A stretch of 64,000 bases of DNA from Paenibacillus hemerocallicola (GCF_006265175.1 NZ_VDCQ01000003.1:64059-128058); one strand, 5' to 3'. Shown: positions 1 to 8,851, counted from the first letter of the stretch. The notes: a model not told the origin generated them from the letters alone. Numbers and translations: made by a program.

Positions 1-2
1 CC

Positions 3-2120
3 ATTTACCGGTTATGCCAAGCATGGAATGCGAAGTATCCGTTCATCCGGATGGCGTATACGATTTTTTCATGGATTTCGTTGACCGTGTTTGTTTTAAG
101 CCTGTTTTTTCTTAAAGACTCACGAACCATGATGATTCAATATTTATGGTCGTTTTATGTGCTGCTGCAATTCTGGTTCCTGTGCCGAAGCAAAACGCTG
201 GCGTGGAAGCCTGTCGTGCTGTTCGTCCTGGCGGGCGTCTTTCTTGTCGTGCCGTTCACGGCCCTAACGGTCAATGCCGTCCATGCGCTCTTCGGCGGGA
301 AAACATCCGACACATGGTCCGTTGCCGTCATCACGCCGATTTTCGAGGAACTGTGGAAGCTCCTGCCGCTTGGCGTCTTTCTGCTGTTCTCGCGTCGCGC
401 TTCCGCCTTGAGCTTGAGCGATTATACGTTGATCGGCGCGGCGACGGGAGTCGGCTTCCAATTGATGGAGGAGCTCTCCCGCCGATGGCTGAACTCCGGC
501 GTTCTCTCGGATAGGTACGGGTACAGCTTTACGATATTTGGCGGAGAAACGATCCACTGGGACTTGTTCGCGTTATTTCCCGGTCGTTTCGAAGAAAGTC
601 AGCTGCCGTCGGTAATGTGCGTCGGCCATCCCGTACATACGGCCATGATCGCTCTTGCCTGCGGAATCGCCTATAGACTGCGGACAAAGCTTACGAAATG
701 GATATTTCTGTTCCCGGCACTGATTCTGCTCTGGTCCATCTTGGACCATGCCGCCTATAACGGCCAGAACAAGCTTCCCGATTGGGTGTTTGCTATCCAT
801 AAATGGGACGGAAACGGATATAAGACCCAGCCGGCGTTTCTAATCATGCTTGCGGCAGCGCTCGTTGCCGATTACTGGTCGCTGAACAAAGTGCGGCGCC
901 GACTTCCGGCGCTGCCGAACGAGACGCTTCTCAATCCGTTCTCCGAGCTGTGGAACATGCTCTACGCCCTTTTCCGCGACAGGGGGAAATTCGTTTTTTG
1001 GCTCGGCTTCTACCGAAAGCGGCGGGAGCTCGGGTTTCATTTTCTGTACGGAAACGAGGAAGCGGCCGGCAGGCAAGAGCAGGTCCGGGAACGGATGAAG
1101 CTGTTCTACGGGGCGCTAACCGGAATCGCGGCAATATTGCTTGTTGCCGGTCTGTTCGCGGGGATGGAGGCTTACGCTGGCGGCGATGGAACGGTTTGCT
1201 TCGCCTGTATGTTCGATTCGTTGCAAAACTGGTGGGATCGGCTGGAATGGTATGAGCAAGGAGCGATCGTGTTAGGCGCACTTGCGCTATCGTTGCTGTT
1301 CGTCGGGTTCTGGCCGGCTGTCGGCATCGCGCTGACCGCGGCGGGAATAGCGGGCAGCGGACATGAGATCGCAGGCTATATCCGCGATCCCAAAAAGCTG
1401 CTGACACCGGAGAATGCGCTCGCCGTAGCGGCAGGCATTATACTAAGCCGGATTCCTTTCGGGAGGGCATTGGGATGGGCAGGGAAGAAAGCGCGCGGCT
1501 ACGTGCGCAGACTCCTCGACAAGTTGAGCTCCCGGAGACCGGATGTCGACGTGCCGGATAAACCTCCGAAGCACGACGGTACAGGCCCCGGCAAACACCC
1601 GGAAGATCCGGATAATCCGAAGAAGCCGGATGACGATGCGCCGGATAAAGATAAGCATAAAGCGGATGACGAGAACGACGATAGGGCAACAGTGGCAGGT
1701 AACAAGTACAGCGAGGTCGAAATTGTCGATCATCGGGGAAATCCGCTTGGCGAGTTCGATGAAATCGATTTGGAGAACCGCATTTTCTATGAAGACAAGA
1801 CGGCCAAAGGGCTGGATCGCGTCAATCCGCGAACGGGACAGCCCGCGCAGACGCCTCAGGAATTTACCGACAAGCAATTACTCGGGAAGACGCGGACGCG
1901 TATTCATAACTTGATGGAAAATGCCGCCTCAACCCGACCGACGCCTAACGGGTCTCCCGAAGTGCCCGATTTGGAGGAGATCAAATCGATCCGCGACTTC
2001 GTATTCCGGCTGGATGGCGACACGCCGGAGCTCCGAAGCGCCGCCGAGAATAGTTTGAACCAGCTCAGAGCCGAATTTCCGGATTATACATTCAACATTT
2101 TGTTTGGGGGAAAACCTTGA
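3..2120 (+). CDS. PrsW-like intramembrane protease fused to a C-terminal nuclease toxin domain (5' partial)
   Basis: The frame is open to the left edge and no ribosome binding site precedes the ATG at 51, so the true start probably lies outside the window. Residue numbers below count from that ATG. The first ~290 residues are mostly membrane segments. They carry the PrsW/CPBP-like motifs EELWK (E99, E100, K103), a later FQLMEE and HPVHTAM, which are the expected glutamate and histidine signatures of PrsW glutamic peptidases. A second hydrophobic block lies near 350-455, followed by a basic stretch and a Pro/Asp/Lys-rich linker (~515-560). The last ~125 residues contain D573, E581 and K583 in a D...ExK arrangement typical of PD-(D/E)xK nucleases. 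This layout (membrane peptidase, charged linker, small nuclease) is that of a polymorphic toxin. The peptidase family call is fairly sure. The nuclease call is inference from the motif and the neighbouring small gene. Confidence 0.7.
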   Translation: MYRLCQAWNAKYPFIRMAYTIFSWISLTVFVLSLFFLKDSRTMMIQYLWSFYVLLQFWFLCRSKTLAWKPVVLFVLAGVFLVVPFTALTVNAVHALFGGKTSDTWSVAVITPIFEELWKLLPLGVFLLFSRRASALSLSDYTLIGAATGVGFQLMEELSRRWLNSGVLSDRYGYSFTIFGGETIHWDLFALFPGRFEESQLPSVMCVGHPVHTAMIALACGIAYRLRTKLTKWIFLFPALILLWSILDHAAYNGQNKLPDWVFAIHKWDGNGYKTQPAFLIMLAAALVADYWSLNKVRRRLPALPNETLLNPFSELWNMLYALFRDRGKFVFWLGFYRKRRELGFHFLYGNEEAAGRQEQVRERMKLFYGALTGIAAILLVAGLFAGMEAYAGGDGTVCFACMFDSLQNWWDRLEWYEQGAIVLGALALSLLFVGFWPAVGIALTAAGIAGSGHEIAGYIRDPKKLLTPENALAVAAGIILSRIPFGRALGWAGKKARGYVRRLLDKLSSRRPDVDVPDKPPKHDGTGPGKHPEDPDNPKKPDDDAPDKDKHKADDENDDRATVAGNKYSEVEIVDHRGNPLGEFDEIDLENRIFYEDKTAKGLDRVNPRTGQPAQTPQEFTDKQLLGKTRTRIHNLMENAASTRPTPNGSPEVPDLEEIKSIRDFVFRLDGDTPELRSAAENSLNQLRAEFPDYTFNILFGGKP

Positions 2121-2449
2121 TGTCCATTAGCGCTTTTATACCCGATCCGACCAATGATTTCGAACGGCAATACAACGTACCCGTCGCCGCGGAGGCGTTC
2201 TTCGCGGAATGCTGGGAGCCTGCCGCGGAAGCTTTAGGCTTGAAATGGGTGCCCCTTTTTTCGACCGGGATCGACGTCATGAGGGAAGATTTGCCGGCAG
2301 TGCTCGATGAACTTGCCCGACTGAAGCAGTGGGCCTTAAGCCAAGGGGGCGAGGAACGAACGGCAAAGCTGGCGAGCCGGATCGAATTGCTGCTGACCGA
2401 GTTGCCCAAAGCGCTGCAACGGGATGGAGTCGTCGTCTATATCGGGTGA
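2120..2449 (+). CDS. Putative immunity protein for the upstream toxin
   Basis: A 109-residue acidic soluble protein. Its ATG at 2120 overlaps the upstream stop (TGATG), and a GGGGG ribosome binding site sits about 9 bases before it. A TTG at 2117 is possible but less likely. No domain was recognised. The sequence looks alpha-helical, with PxxLDELARLKQW and a Leu-rich C-terminal helix. Translational coupling to a protein with a C-terminal nuclease-like domain is the standard arrangement for a toxin's cognate immunity protein, so that role is proposed from context only. A strong terminator follows, making this a two-gene unit (or the end of a longer operon that begins outside the window). Confidence 0.55.
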   Translation: MSISAFIPDPTNDFERQYNVPVAAEAFFAECWEPAAEALGLKWVPLFSTGIDVMREDLPAVLDELARLKQWALSQGGEERTAKLASRIELLLTELPKALQRDGVVVYIG

Positions 2450-2541
2450 TGCGCCGACCGTAGCAGTGTGATTCGTTCTCCGAAGTTTGGTTCATTAGCG
2501 TCACCGCAAGGTCGTAAAGAAGTGCCTTAGCCGCAAAAATG

Positions 2542-2585
2542 AACCCTCCCTGTTCTTGTAAAGCAGAACAAGGGAGGGTTTTTGC
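2542..2585 (+). terminator. Rho-independent terminator, possibly bidirectional
   Basis: The AACCCTCCC...GGGAGGGTT stem is extended by TGTTCT/AGAACA with one bulged base, and is followed by TTTTT. An A-run on the 5' side would let it also serve the minus-strand PadR gene, which converges from the right. Confidence 0.85.
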
Positions 2586-2615
2586 AATGGATTCATCCGA
2601 GTCCATACTCCTTGG

Positions 2616-3245
2616 CTATGAATCGGTATGTCCGTGGGAAGGTTCTTTGTATGTTACATTCCAGACGATCTGATCGTCCTTCCGTTCCGTTATGACCTCA
2701 TCCTCAATATCCTCCATCAACTGTCTAAGCCAGTTCTGCTCGGCTTCGAGCAAAGCAAGGGAATACTCCTGTTCGATGACGAATACGCGGTCGATTCCCA
2801 TTGCCATTGTAGCCTCCATGGAGGAGCGGATGTCTTGAATTTGCTTGACGAGCGCTGCGGCCCGTTCCTTCAAAAGATCAAGTGCAACACGAGGCGACAA
2901 ATGACCTAAAAAAGAAAGTCCGGCCGCAAACTGCGGATATTCTTTCACAGGCGTGCGCAATAAAGATTGCAACCATTCGAAAAACTCCGCGTTGCCAGCC
3001 CCCGTAGGCTCGTAGATCGTCCGCTCGGGATGTTTTCCCTCACGCTCCGTCGCTATCGGCTGAATCAGCTTGTTCTTCATTAAAGTCTCGATCACGGCGT
3101 AAAGTGAGCCCGTGTTCAATTTGATACTGTCGGAAATGCCTCGTTGGCGCATCGTGACCCCGATTTCGTAAGGGTGCATGGGGCGCTCATGCAGCAGGGA
3201 CAGGATGGCCAGAGCGAGCAGATTACTCCGCTTTGGTTTGGGCAT
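2616..3245 (-). CDS. PadR-family transcriptional repressor
   Basis: 209 residues, starting MPKPKRSNLLALAILSLLHE with an AAAGGAG ribosome binding site upstream. Residues 1-90 form the PadR winged helix (HPYEIGVTMRQRG recognition region, then the wing at REGKHPERTIYE). Residues ~95-190 form the helical C-terminal dimerisation domain of the Vir_act_alpha_C type. PadR repressors of this size usually bind small aromatic or lipophilic ligands and control a neighbouring detoxification gene. Here the gene is divergent from an FAD monooxygenase whose promoter carries a 9-bp inverted repeat, so local repression is the likely job. Confidence 0.9.
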   Translation of the reverse strand: MPKPKRSNLLALAILSLLHERPMHPYEIGVTMRQRGISDSIKLNTGSLYAVIETLMKNKLIQPIATEREGKHPERTIYEPTGAGNAEFFEWLQSLLRTPVKEYPQFAAGLSFLGHLSPRVALDLLKERAAALVKQIQDIRSSMEATMAMGIDRVFVIEQEYSLALLEAEQNWLRQLMEDIEDEVITERKDDQIVWNVTYKEPSHGHTDS

Positions 3246-3280
3246 GCCGCTTCAGCTCCTTTCTGTTTGATTCAGAAAAG

Positions 3281-3388
3281 TTAACTTCGCTAAAACGTTA
3301 AAGCGAAGTGCGAGTTTCTGAACCAAGAAAAACTTCCTCTAAATCGCGGTCGCTCTTCTTTGAAATACGTCGATAGACGTTTTTCTTA
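3281..3388. repeat. Intergenic repeat family R2, copy 1
   Basis: Begins with a hairpin (ACTTCGCT...AGCGAAGT) and continues into a block containing CTAAATCGCGGTCGCTC. It ends with ACGTCGATAGACGT followed by TTTTTC, a terminator-like stem-loop. The same ordered blocks recur at 19088-19217, and a short part recurs at 36800-36832. It lies between PadR and the monooxygenase promoter. Function unknown. Confidence 0.8.
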
Positions 3389-3461
3389 CAACAACAATGA
3401 TAGTTGGAGATATGGACTTTTACTTATTATAGCCCATTTTGATTATATGGAGAAACAATAG

Positions 3462-3503
3462 TTGACTTAACTTAGTTTAAATAATATAGTCTAATTAAAC
3501 TAA
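3462..3503 (+). promoter_or_regulatory. Monooxygenase promoter with PadR-type operator
   Basis: TTGACT (3462-3467), a 17-base spacer, and TATAGT (3485-3490) form a good sigma-A promoter. A perfect 9-bp inverted repeat TTAGTTTAA (3472-3480) / TTAAACTAA (3495-3503) sits with one arm in the spacer and one just after the -10, where a bound repressor would block RNA polymerase. That the adjacent PadR protein binds it is inferred. Confidence 0.75.
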
Positions 3504-3534
3504 TCGTTTGTAAATAATGAAAGGAAGATGACAG

Positions 3535-4743
3535 ATGGAACCCATTAGTAATCGGGCCAAAAAAGCTTTGATTATCGGCTGCGGGATCGCGGGACCCGCA
3601 ACGGCGCTTTTTCTGAAGAAGGCAGGGATCGACCCCGTCATCTACGAAGCGGACGAACGAACCGACGATTATGCCGGATTGTTCCTCAATTTGGCGCGCA
3701 ACGGGCTGCAGGTACTGAAGGAATTGGGAATAGACGCCCAAATCCGCCAAGAGGGCATTGCGATGTATACTATGAAGATGCTCAGCGGCAAGGGCAAGCT
3801 GTTGGGCAATGTCGGCCAAATGTCCGGAGAACCCCAAGGCTACACGATTAAAAGAGGGATTCTGCACAAAGTATTGCGTGAGGAAGCACTGCGTCAAGGG
3901 ATTTCGATCGAATACGGCAAGAAGCTCAAAAGCATAGAAACAAATGAGCCTGATCGAGTGAAGGCTGCTTTCGAGGATGGAACATTTGCATCCGGGGATT
4001 TTCTGATTGGCTGCGACGGCATTAATTCCCGAGTACGAAAAATTGTCATGCCTAGTGCGCCTGCTCCAACTTACACCGGATTAATTAGCTTTGGCGGGTT
4101 TCTGCAAAGCACGGCGATTGCTTACGAACCGGGAATTCAGACGATGGTCTTCGGAAAACGGGCGTTTTTCGGTTATTTGGTCAGAAATGCCGAAGAGATA
4201 TACTGGTTCGGCAATATGAACTATCCCGGAGAGCCAACCCGGCGGGAGCTGCAGAACATCCCGCAGGCGGAGTGGCGACGAACGCTAAACGGTCTATACG
4301 CCGATGATATCGCGCCTCTTCCGGAGATCGTGCGTTCGACGGAGGAGGAGATCGGCGTTTTCCCGATCTACGATATGCCGTCGTTGCCCGTTTGGCACGA
4401 AAAGTCTGTTGTTTTGGTCGGTGACGCCGTCCATGCTACGTCGCCCAATGCCGGACAGGGCGCCTCATTGGCGCTTGAGGATGCGATTGTGCTGGCCAAG
4501 TGCATTCGGGACTTCCCGGATGCGGGACTGGCATTTTCCGAGTTTCAGAAATTGCGCCGCGACAGGGTGGAGCGGATTGTGCAGTATTCCAGGAGCATCG
4601 GACAACGCAAGCATGCGACGAATCCGGTGCAAGTGTTTTTCCGCGATTTGATGATGCCGATGTTTCTCAAATCGGCCAATAAGGTTTCGCATAGTTGGAT
4701 GTATGATTACAAGGTCGATTGGAACGGGAAGGTCGCGCAATAG
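3535..4743 (+). CDS. FAD-dependent monooxygenase
   Basis: 402 residues of the group A flavoprotein monooxygenase family (PF01494). Visible are the N-terminal dinucleotide fold (GCGIAGPATALFLKKAG, then E at the end of strand 2), the central GCDG motif that contacts FAD/NADPH, and the FAD ribityl-binding GDAVHATSPNAGQGASLALED near residues 296-316. Relatives hydroxylate aromatic substrates or inactivate antibiotics such as tetracyclines and rifamycins. The substrate cannot be read from the sequence. AAGGAAG precedes the ATG. Divergent from padR and probably induced by the ligand of that repressor. Confidence 0.88.
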   Translation: MEPISNRAKKALIIGCGIAGPATALFLKKAGIDPVIYEADERTDDYAGLFLNLARNGLQVLKELGIDAQIRQEGIAMYTMKMLSGKGKLLGNVGQMSGEPQGYTIKRGILHKVLREEALRQGISIEYGKKLKSIETNEPDRVKAAFEDGTFASGDFLIGCDGINSRVRKIVMPSAPAPTYTGLISFGGFLQSTAIAYEPGIQTMVFGKRAFFGYLVRNAEEIYWFGNMNYPGEPTRRELQNIPQAEWRRTLNGLYADDIAPLPEIVRSTEEEIGVFPIYDMPSLPVWHEKSVVLVGDAVHATSPNAGQGASLALEDAIVLAKCIRDFPDAGLAFSEFQKLRRDRVERIVQYSRSIGQRKHATNPVQVFFRDLMMPMFLKSANKVSHSWMYDYKVDWNGKVAQ

Positions 4744-4904
4744 AAGTTCGGGGAAACCCGCTACGCCGGATATGCACTTGCGGGGCAGGACGACCAGAAG
4801 GGTGAATACACGAATGAATGTAACAAGAAAATGACATAATGAGTCATGTTTAATCCGTTATTTCGAATGATTTATTGAAATTAAGAAAATCTGCGTCATT
4901 ATTG

Positions 4905-4933
4905 TTGACATCGCGTTCGATGTTGCGTACAAT
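4905..4933 (+). promoter_or_regulatory. Promoter of the nitrate assimilation operon
   Basis: TTGACA (4905-4910), 17 bases, TACAAT (4928-4933): a near-consensus sigma-A promoter. Transcription would start about 4940, leaving a ~155-base leader before the first gene. A small inverted repeat ATGAC...GTCAT lies ~60 bases upstream (4831-4847) and could be an activator site. The rest of 4744-4900 shows nothing recognisable. Confidence 0.8.
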
Positions 4934-4981
4934 TTACTTATCAACTATCACAAAGCAGTGATATTTTCCTAATCAAATAAG

Positions 4982-5062
4982 GGACACAATGCCGTGTCCG
5001 CTTTGGCAAAGAAGCCTATCCCACTTTACGATGATCGTATCGGGGATAGGCTTTGCGTTTTT
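4982..5062 (+). promoter_or_regulatory. ANTAR-type antitermination leader (two hexaloops plus terminator)
   Basis: Hairpin P1 is GGACAC-AATGCC-GTGTCC (4982-4999), a 6-bp stem with a six-base loop having A at position 1 and G at position 4. Five bases later P2 is GGC-AAAGAA-GCC (5005-5016), again a hexaloop with A1 and G4. The 3' arm of P2 overlaps the 5' arm of a terminator: AAGCCTATCCC (5012-5022) pairs with GGGATAGGCTT (5043-5053), followed by TTTTTC. This is the architecture bound by ANTAR proteins (EutV, NasR). Binding to P1/P2 should prevent the terminator and allow transcription into the nitrate genes. The ANTAR protein itself is not in the window. Confidence 0.8.
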
Positions 5063-5095
5063 CAAAACCGGAAAACAAAGAGAGGGGAATGCGGG

Positions 5096-6352
5096 ATGGT
5101 GGATCGGAAGTCTTTCTTGAATAGCGGTCACAAGGGGTCTTTGTTCAGCGCATTTTTGTACTTTGACATGAGCTTTATGATCTGGGTCATGCTTGGCCCG
5201 CTGGCGGTGCTGATTGCCAACGATTTCGAAATGGATGCGGCTCAAAAAGCGAATTTGGTCGCGCTTCCGGCACTGGGCGGCTCGATTTTACGGCTCGTGT
5301 TAGGTTATTTGACAGATAGAATCGGTCCGAAGAAAACGGGTGTCATCGGGATGACGCTGACGATTATCCCGCTGCTGGTCGGCTGGAAACTGACGGATTC
5401 GCTTGCGGACATCTATTTCGTCGCTCTGATGCTCGGCATTGCCGGAGCCAGCTTTGCCGCAGCTCTGCCGCTCGCCAGCCGCTGGTATCCGCCCGAGCAT
5501 CAAGGACTCGCGCTCGGCATTGCCGGTGCGGGCAACAGCGGAACCATTTTCAGCACCTTGTTCGCCAATCGGTTGGCCCAGCATTATGGAGACTGGCATG
5601 TCGTGTTCGGCTTGGCGATGATTCCGCTGGTTCTCGTATTTCTCATTTTTCTCTTCACGGCCAAAGACAGCCCCAATCAGCCGGCTTCCAAAAAGATGGC
5701 GGACTATGCCAGGGTATTGAAGCAAAAAGATACATGGCTGTTCTGTCTTTTCTATATGGTGACCTTCGGCGGTTTTTCCGGCATGGCCAACTACCTGACT
5801 ATATTTTTCAATACGGAATACGGTTTGAACGCGGTCGCGGCCGCCGATTTTGCGACGATCTGCATTATCGCGGGCAGCTTGTTCCGTCCGATCGGGGGCT
5901 GGTTATCCGACAAGGTGGGAGGTATCCGGATGCTAATGCTGCTCTATGCGGTCATCGGGCTGATGCTCGCCGCGGTCTCGACTTTGCCGGCGCTGGCGGT
6001 CACCACCGTGCTGCTGTTCATCGGCATGATGGGAATGGGGATGGGCAATGGAGCGGTGTTCCAGCTTGTGCCGCAGCGATTTCCCGAAGAGGTCGGCATC
6101 ATTACCGGCATTGTCGGGGCGGCGGGCGGCTTGGGCGGATTTTTCCTGCCGAAAATTTTAGGCAACCTGAAGCTGTCGACGGGATCGTTTACCCCGGGTT
6201 TCCTTGTTTTGTCCGGAATCGCCCTGTCATGCATCGTTATCATGTATTTGGCCCAGCGCGAATGGAAGCGTTCCTGGATCGGAGAAGGCGGCAAGGTAGG
6301 GACGAGCGCATACATGGACGGCGGGCTGACCGCGGATGCGCCCAAAGCATAG
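5096..6352 (+). CDS. NarK/NasA-type nitrate/nitrite MFS transporter
   Basis: 418 residues from the ATG at 5096, chosen because AGAGGGG lies 8 bases upstream and because earlier in-frame codons fall inside the leader hairpins. Twelve hydrophobic segments of the major facilitator fold are visible, with the MFS loop motif GYLTDRIGPKKTG after segment 2 and GGWLSDKVGG in the second half. The nitrate-porter signature is visible as the Gly-rich GIAGAGNSGT and GIVGAAGGLGG helices of the NNP family. It imports nitrate for the reductases encoded directly downstream. First gene after the ANTAR leader. The next gene starts ~50 bp after its stop. Confidence 0.92.
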   Translation: MVDRKSFLNSGHKGSLFSAFLYFDMSFMIWVMLGPLAVLIANDFEMDAAQKANLVALPALGGSILRLVLGYLTDRIGPKKTGVIGMTLTIIPLLVGWKLTDSLADIYFVALMLGIAGASFAAALPLASRWYPPEHQGLALGIAGAGNSGTIFSTLFANRLAQHYGDWHVVFGLAMIPLVLVFLIFLFTAKDSPNQPASKKMADYARVLKQKDTWLFCLFYMVTFGGFSGMANYLTIFFNTEYGLNAVAAADFATICIIAGSLFRPIGGWLSDKVGGIRMLMLLYAVIGLMLAAVSTLPALAVTTVLLFIGMMGMGMGNGAVFQLVPQRFPEEVGIITGIVGAAGGLGGFFLPKILGNLKLSTGSFTPGFLVLSGIALSCIVIMYLAQREWKRSWIGEGGKVGTSAYMDGGLTADAPKA

Positions 6353-6401
6353 AAGCGGCAGCAAGCGAAGGGAACTATACCAAGAAAGGAATGTGACGGA
6401 T

Positions 6402-8825
6402 ATGGGGCGGAGAGAAAAACTGGTACTTATCGGCAACGGGATGGCGGGGGTCAACACCATTGAGCATTTATTGAAGCTGGCTCCAACCAAATATGAGATT
6501 ACGATTTTCGGCTCGGAGCCTTATCCCAATTATAACCGGATTCTGCTTTCTTACGTGTTGTCCGGCGATTCCAAGGTTGAGGATATTTTCATCAACACCT
6601 ACGAGTGGTATAAATCGAACGATCTCAAGCTGTATGCGGGTCATACGATATCCGGCATTGATGCCGAGGCCAAAACCGTAACGAGCGATCATGGCGTCAC
6701 GGTGTCATACGATAAGCTGATTTTCGCCACCGGCTCGAATCCGTTTATGCTCCCGCTGCCGGGTGCGGATAAGGAAGGCGTTATGGCTTACCGGACGATT
6801 CGCGATTGCGAGCTGATGATCGAAGCCTCCGCAACCTATAAGAAAGCGGTAGTTATCGGCGGCGGCTTGCTCGGTCTCGAAGCGGCCAGAGGGTTCCTGA
6901 ACCTGGGCATGAAGGTCGATGTCGTACACATTACCGATACGATCATGGACCGCCAGCTTGACCGGACGGCCTCGAAAATGCTGCAGGAAGCATTGGAAGC
7001 GCAGGGCATGAATTTCTTGCTCGAGAAGCAATCCGCGGAAATCGTCGGAGACAAGCGCGTGACAGGTCTGAAATTCAAGGATGGCACCGAGACCGAGGCC
7101 GATCTGATCGTGATGGCGGCCGGAATTCGTCCGAACGTATCGCTCGCGCAGAGTATCGGGCTCGAGACGAAGCCCGCCATCCTGGTTGACGACTATATGG
7201 AAACGAGCCTGCCGGGCGTTTACGCCGTCGGAGAATGCGCGATGCACCGCGGCATTGTCTACGGTCTCGTCGCTCCGCTATACGAGCAGGGCGCCGTGCT
7301 GGCCAAGCGCTTGGCCGGCGTCGAGACGCCGCCCTATGAAGGGTCTGTCGTTTACACGAAGCTTAAAGTTTCGGGCGTCGATGTATTTTCCGGCGGACAG
7401 TTTATCGAGAACGAAGGAACGAAGGCGATCCGCGTTCATGACGAATTTTCCGGGATTTATAAGAAAGTGCTTATTCGGGATAACAAAATCATCGGGGCGG
7501 TGCTGTTCGGGGACACGGCGGACGGTACCCGTCTGATGCAAATGATACGGAGCGGCCAGAACGTCAGCGGAATGGAGAAAACGGCCATACTCCGCGATTC
7601 CTCCTCGTCCGATCACGTTGGTGGCGGCGTGGCGGAAATGCCTGACGACGCTATTATTTGCGGCTGTAACGGAGTCAGCAAAGGTACGATTTGCTCCGCC
7701 ATTCGAGAGCAGAGCCTGACGAGCGTCGAAGAGGTGAAAAACTGCACCAATGCTTCGCGCTCCTGCGGCGGCTGCAAGCCATTGGTAAACGATTTGCTCG
7801 GTTACACGCTCGGCGACGGCTTCGCTGCGGGTCCGGTCAAGGAAACGATTTGCGGCTGCACCGAGCATTCCCGCGAAGAGGTCGTGTCGGCAATTCGCGA
7901 TAAAGGCTTGACTCACATTCGCGAGATCATGAATGTGCTCGATTGGAAAAATCCGGAGGGCTGCTCCAAATGCCGACCTGCGTTGAACTATTACCTGGGC
8001 ATGATTCATCCGAAAACATACGGCGACGATCCGACCTCGCGATTCGTCAACGAGCGGATGCACGCCAATATCCAGAAGGACGGCACGTACTCGGTCGTTC
8101 CAAGGATGTATGGGGGAGTTACGACACCGTCCGATTTGAAGAAGATTGCCGAGGTCGCCGAAAAATATAACGTTCCGACCGTAAAGCTCACCGGCGGACA
8201 GCGCATCGACCTGCTCGGAGTGAAAAAAGAAGACTTGACCGCCATGTGGTCCGACCTCGACATGCCTTCCGGCTACGCCTACGGCAAAGCGATTCGCACG
8301 GTGAAAACATGCGTCGGCGATGACTATTGCCGGTTCGGCACCGGAGATTCGATGGGTCTCGGCATTGCCATGGAGAAGCGCTTCGAGCGGCTGAGCACGC
8401 CGGCCAAGGTGAAGATGGCCGTCTCCGGCTGCCCGCGCAACTGCGCGGAATCCGGTATCAAAGATCTCGGCGTCGTCTCGGTCGACGGCGGCTGGGAGCT
8501 GTACGCCGGCGGCAACGGCGGCGTGAAGGTCCGCGTCGGCGACTTGCTCGCCACGGTCAAGACCGAGCAGGACGTTATCGAATATACGGAAGCGTACCTG
8601 CAGTATTACCGTGAAACCGGCAATTATGGCGAGCGCACCTCGGAATGGGTCAACCGACTGGGCATCGAGCATATCCGCGAGGTCATGAAGGACTCCGAGC
8701 AGCTCGAGGCGCTTCGCCAGCGGATCGACACCGCTCTCTCGGTGACGAAGGACCCTTGGCGGGAAGCGATCAACAGTGAAAAAATTCAAAAAGACCTGTA
8801 CGAAGTCGTCGAGCTGAACAGATAG
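6402..8825 (+). CDS. nasD: Assimilatory nitrite reductase [NAD(P)H], large subunit
   Basis: 807 residues, the usual NirB/NasD length. Start ATG 6402 follows AAAGGA. Domains in order: an FAD/NAD(P)H oxidoreductase (GNGMAGVNT near the N-terminus, GGGLLGLEAARGF in the middle); two BFD-like [2Fe-2S] modules (CGCNG...CGGC and CGCTE...CSKC); the ferredoxin-like half domain; and the sirohaem/[4Fe-4S] site with C637-x5-C643 and C677-x3-C681. It reduces nitrite to ammonium with six electrons from NAD(P)H in the cytoplasm, together with the Rieske subunit encoded next. All cofactor ligands are present. Co-regulated with the transporter through the upstream leader. Confidence 0.95.
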   Translation: MGRREKLVLIGNGMAGVNTIEHLLKLAPTKYEITIFGSEPYPNYNRILLSYVLSGDSKVEDIFINTYEWYKSNDLKLYAGHTISGIDAEAKTVTSDHGVTVSYDKLIFATGSNPFMLPLPGADKEGVMAYRTIRDCELMIEASATYKKAVVIGGGLLGLEAARGFLNLGMKVDVVHITDTIMDRQLDRTASKMLQEALEAQGMNFLLEKQSAEIVGDKRVTGLKFKDGTETEADLIVMAAGIRPNVSLAQSIGLETKPAILVDDYMETSLPGVYAVGECAMHRGIVYGLVAPLYEQGAVLAKRLAGVETPPYEGSVVYTKLKVSGVDVFSGGQFIENEGTKAIRVHDEFSGIYKKVLIRDNKIIGAVLFGDTADGTRLMQMIRSGQNVSGMEKTAILRDSSSSDHVGGGVAEMPDDAIICGCNGVSKGTICSAIREQSLTSVEEVKNCTNASRSCGGCKPLVNDLLGYTLGDGFAAGPVKETICGCTEHSREEVVSAIRDKGLTHIREIMNVLDWKNPEGCSKCRPALNYYLGMIHPKTYGDDPTSRFVNERMHANIQKDGTYSVVPRMYGGVTTPSDLKKIAEVAEKYNVPTVKLTGGQRIDLLGVKKEDLTAMWSDLDMPSGYAYGKAIRTVKTCVGDDYCRFGTGDSMGLGIAMEKRFERLSTPAKVKMAVSGCPRNCAESGIKDLGVVSVDGGWELYAGGNGGVKVRVGDLLATVKTEQDVIEYTEAYLQYYRETGNYGERTSEWVNRLGIEHIREVMKDSEQLEALRQRIDTALSVTKDPWREAINSEKIQKDLYEVVELNR

Positions 8826-8851
8826 ACCGAAATGCAGAGGAGTGAATGGAC

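Noticed and set aside
4994-5095. Upstream extension of the nitrate transporter by 34 codons
   Set aside because: Those codons lie inside the ANTAR hairpins and terminator. The ATG at 5096 has the proper ribosome binding site and matches the usual transporter N-terminus.
7278-8789. 503-codon minus-strand open frame across the nitrite reductase gene
   Set aside because: Same reasoning: a mirror frame of a strongly biased gene, with low-complexity Arg/His/Ala content and no ribosome binding site or family.
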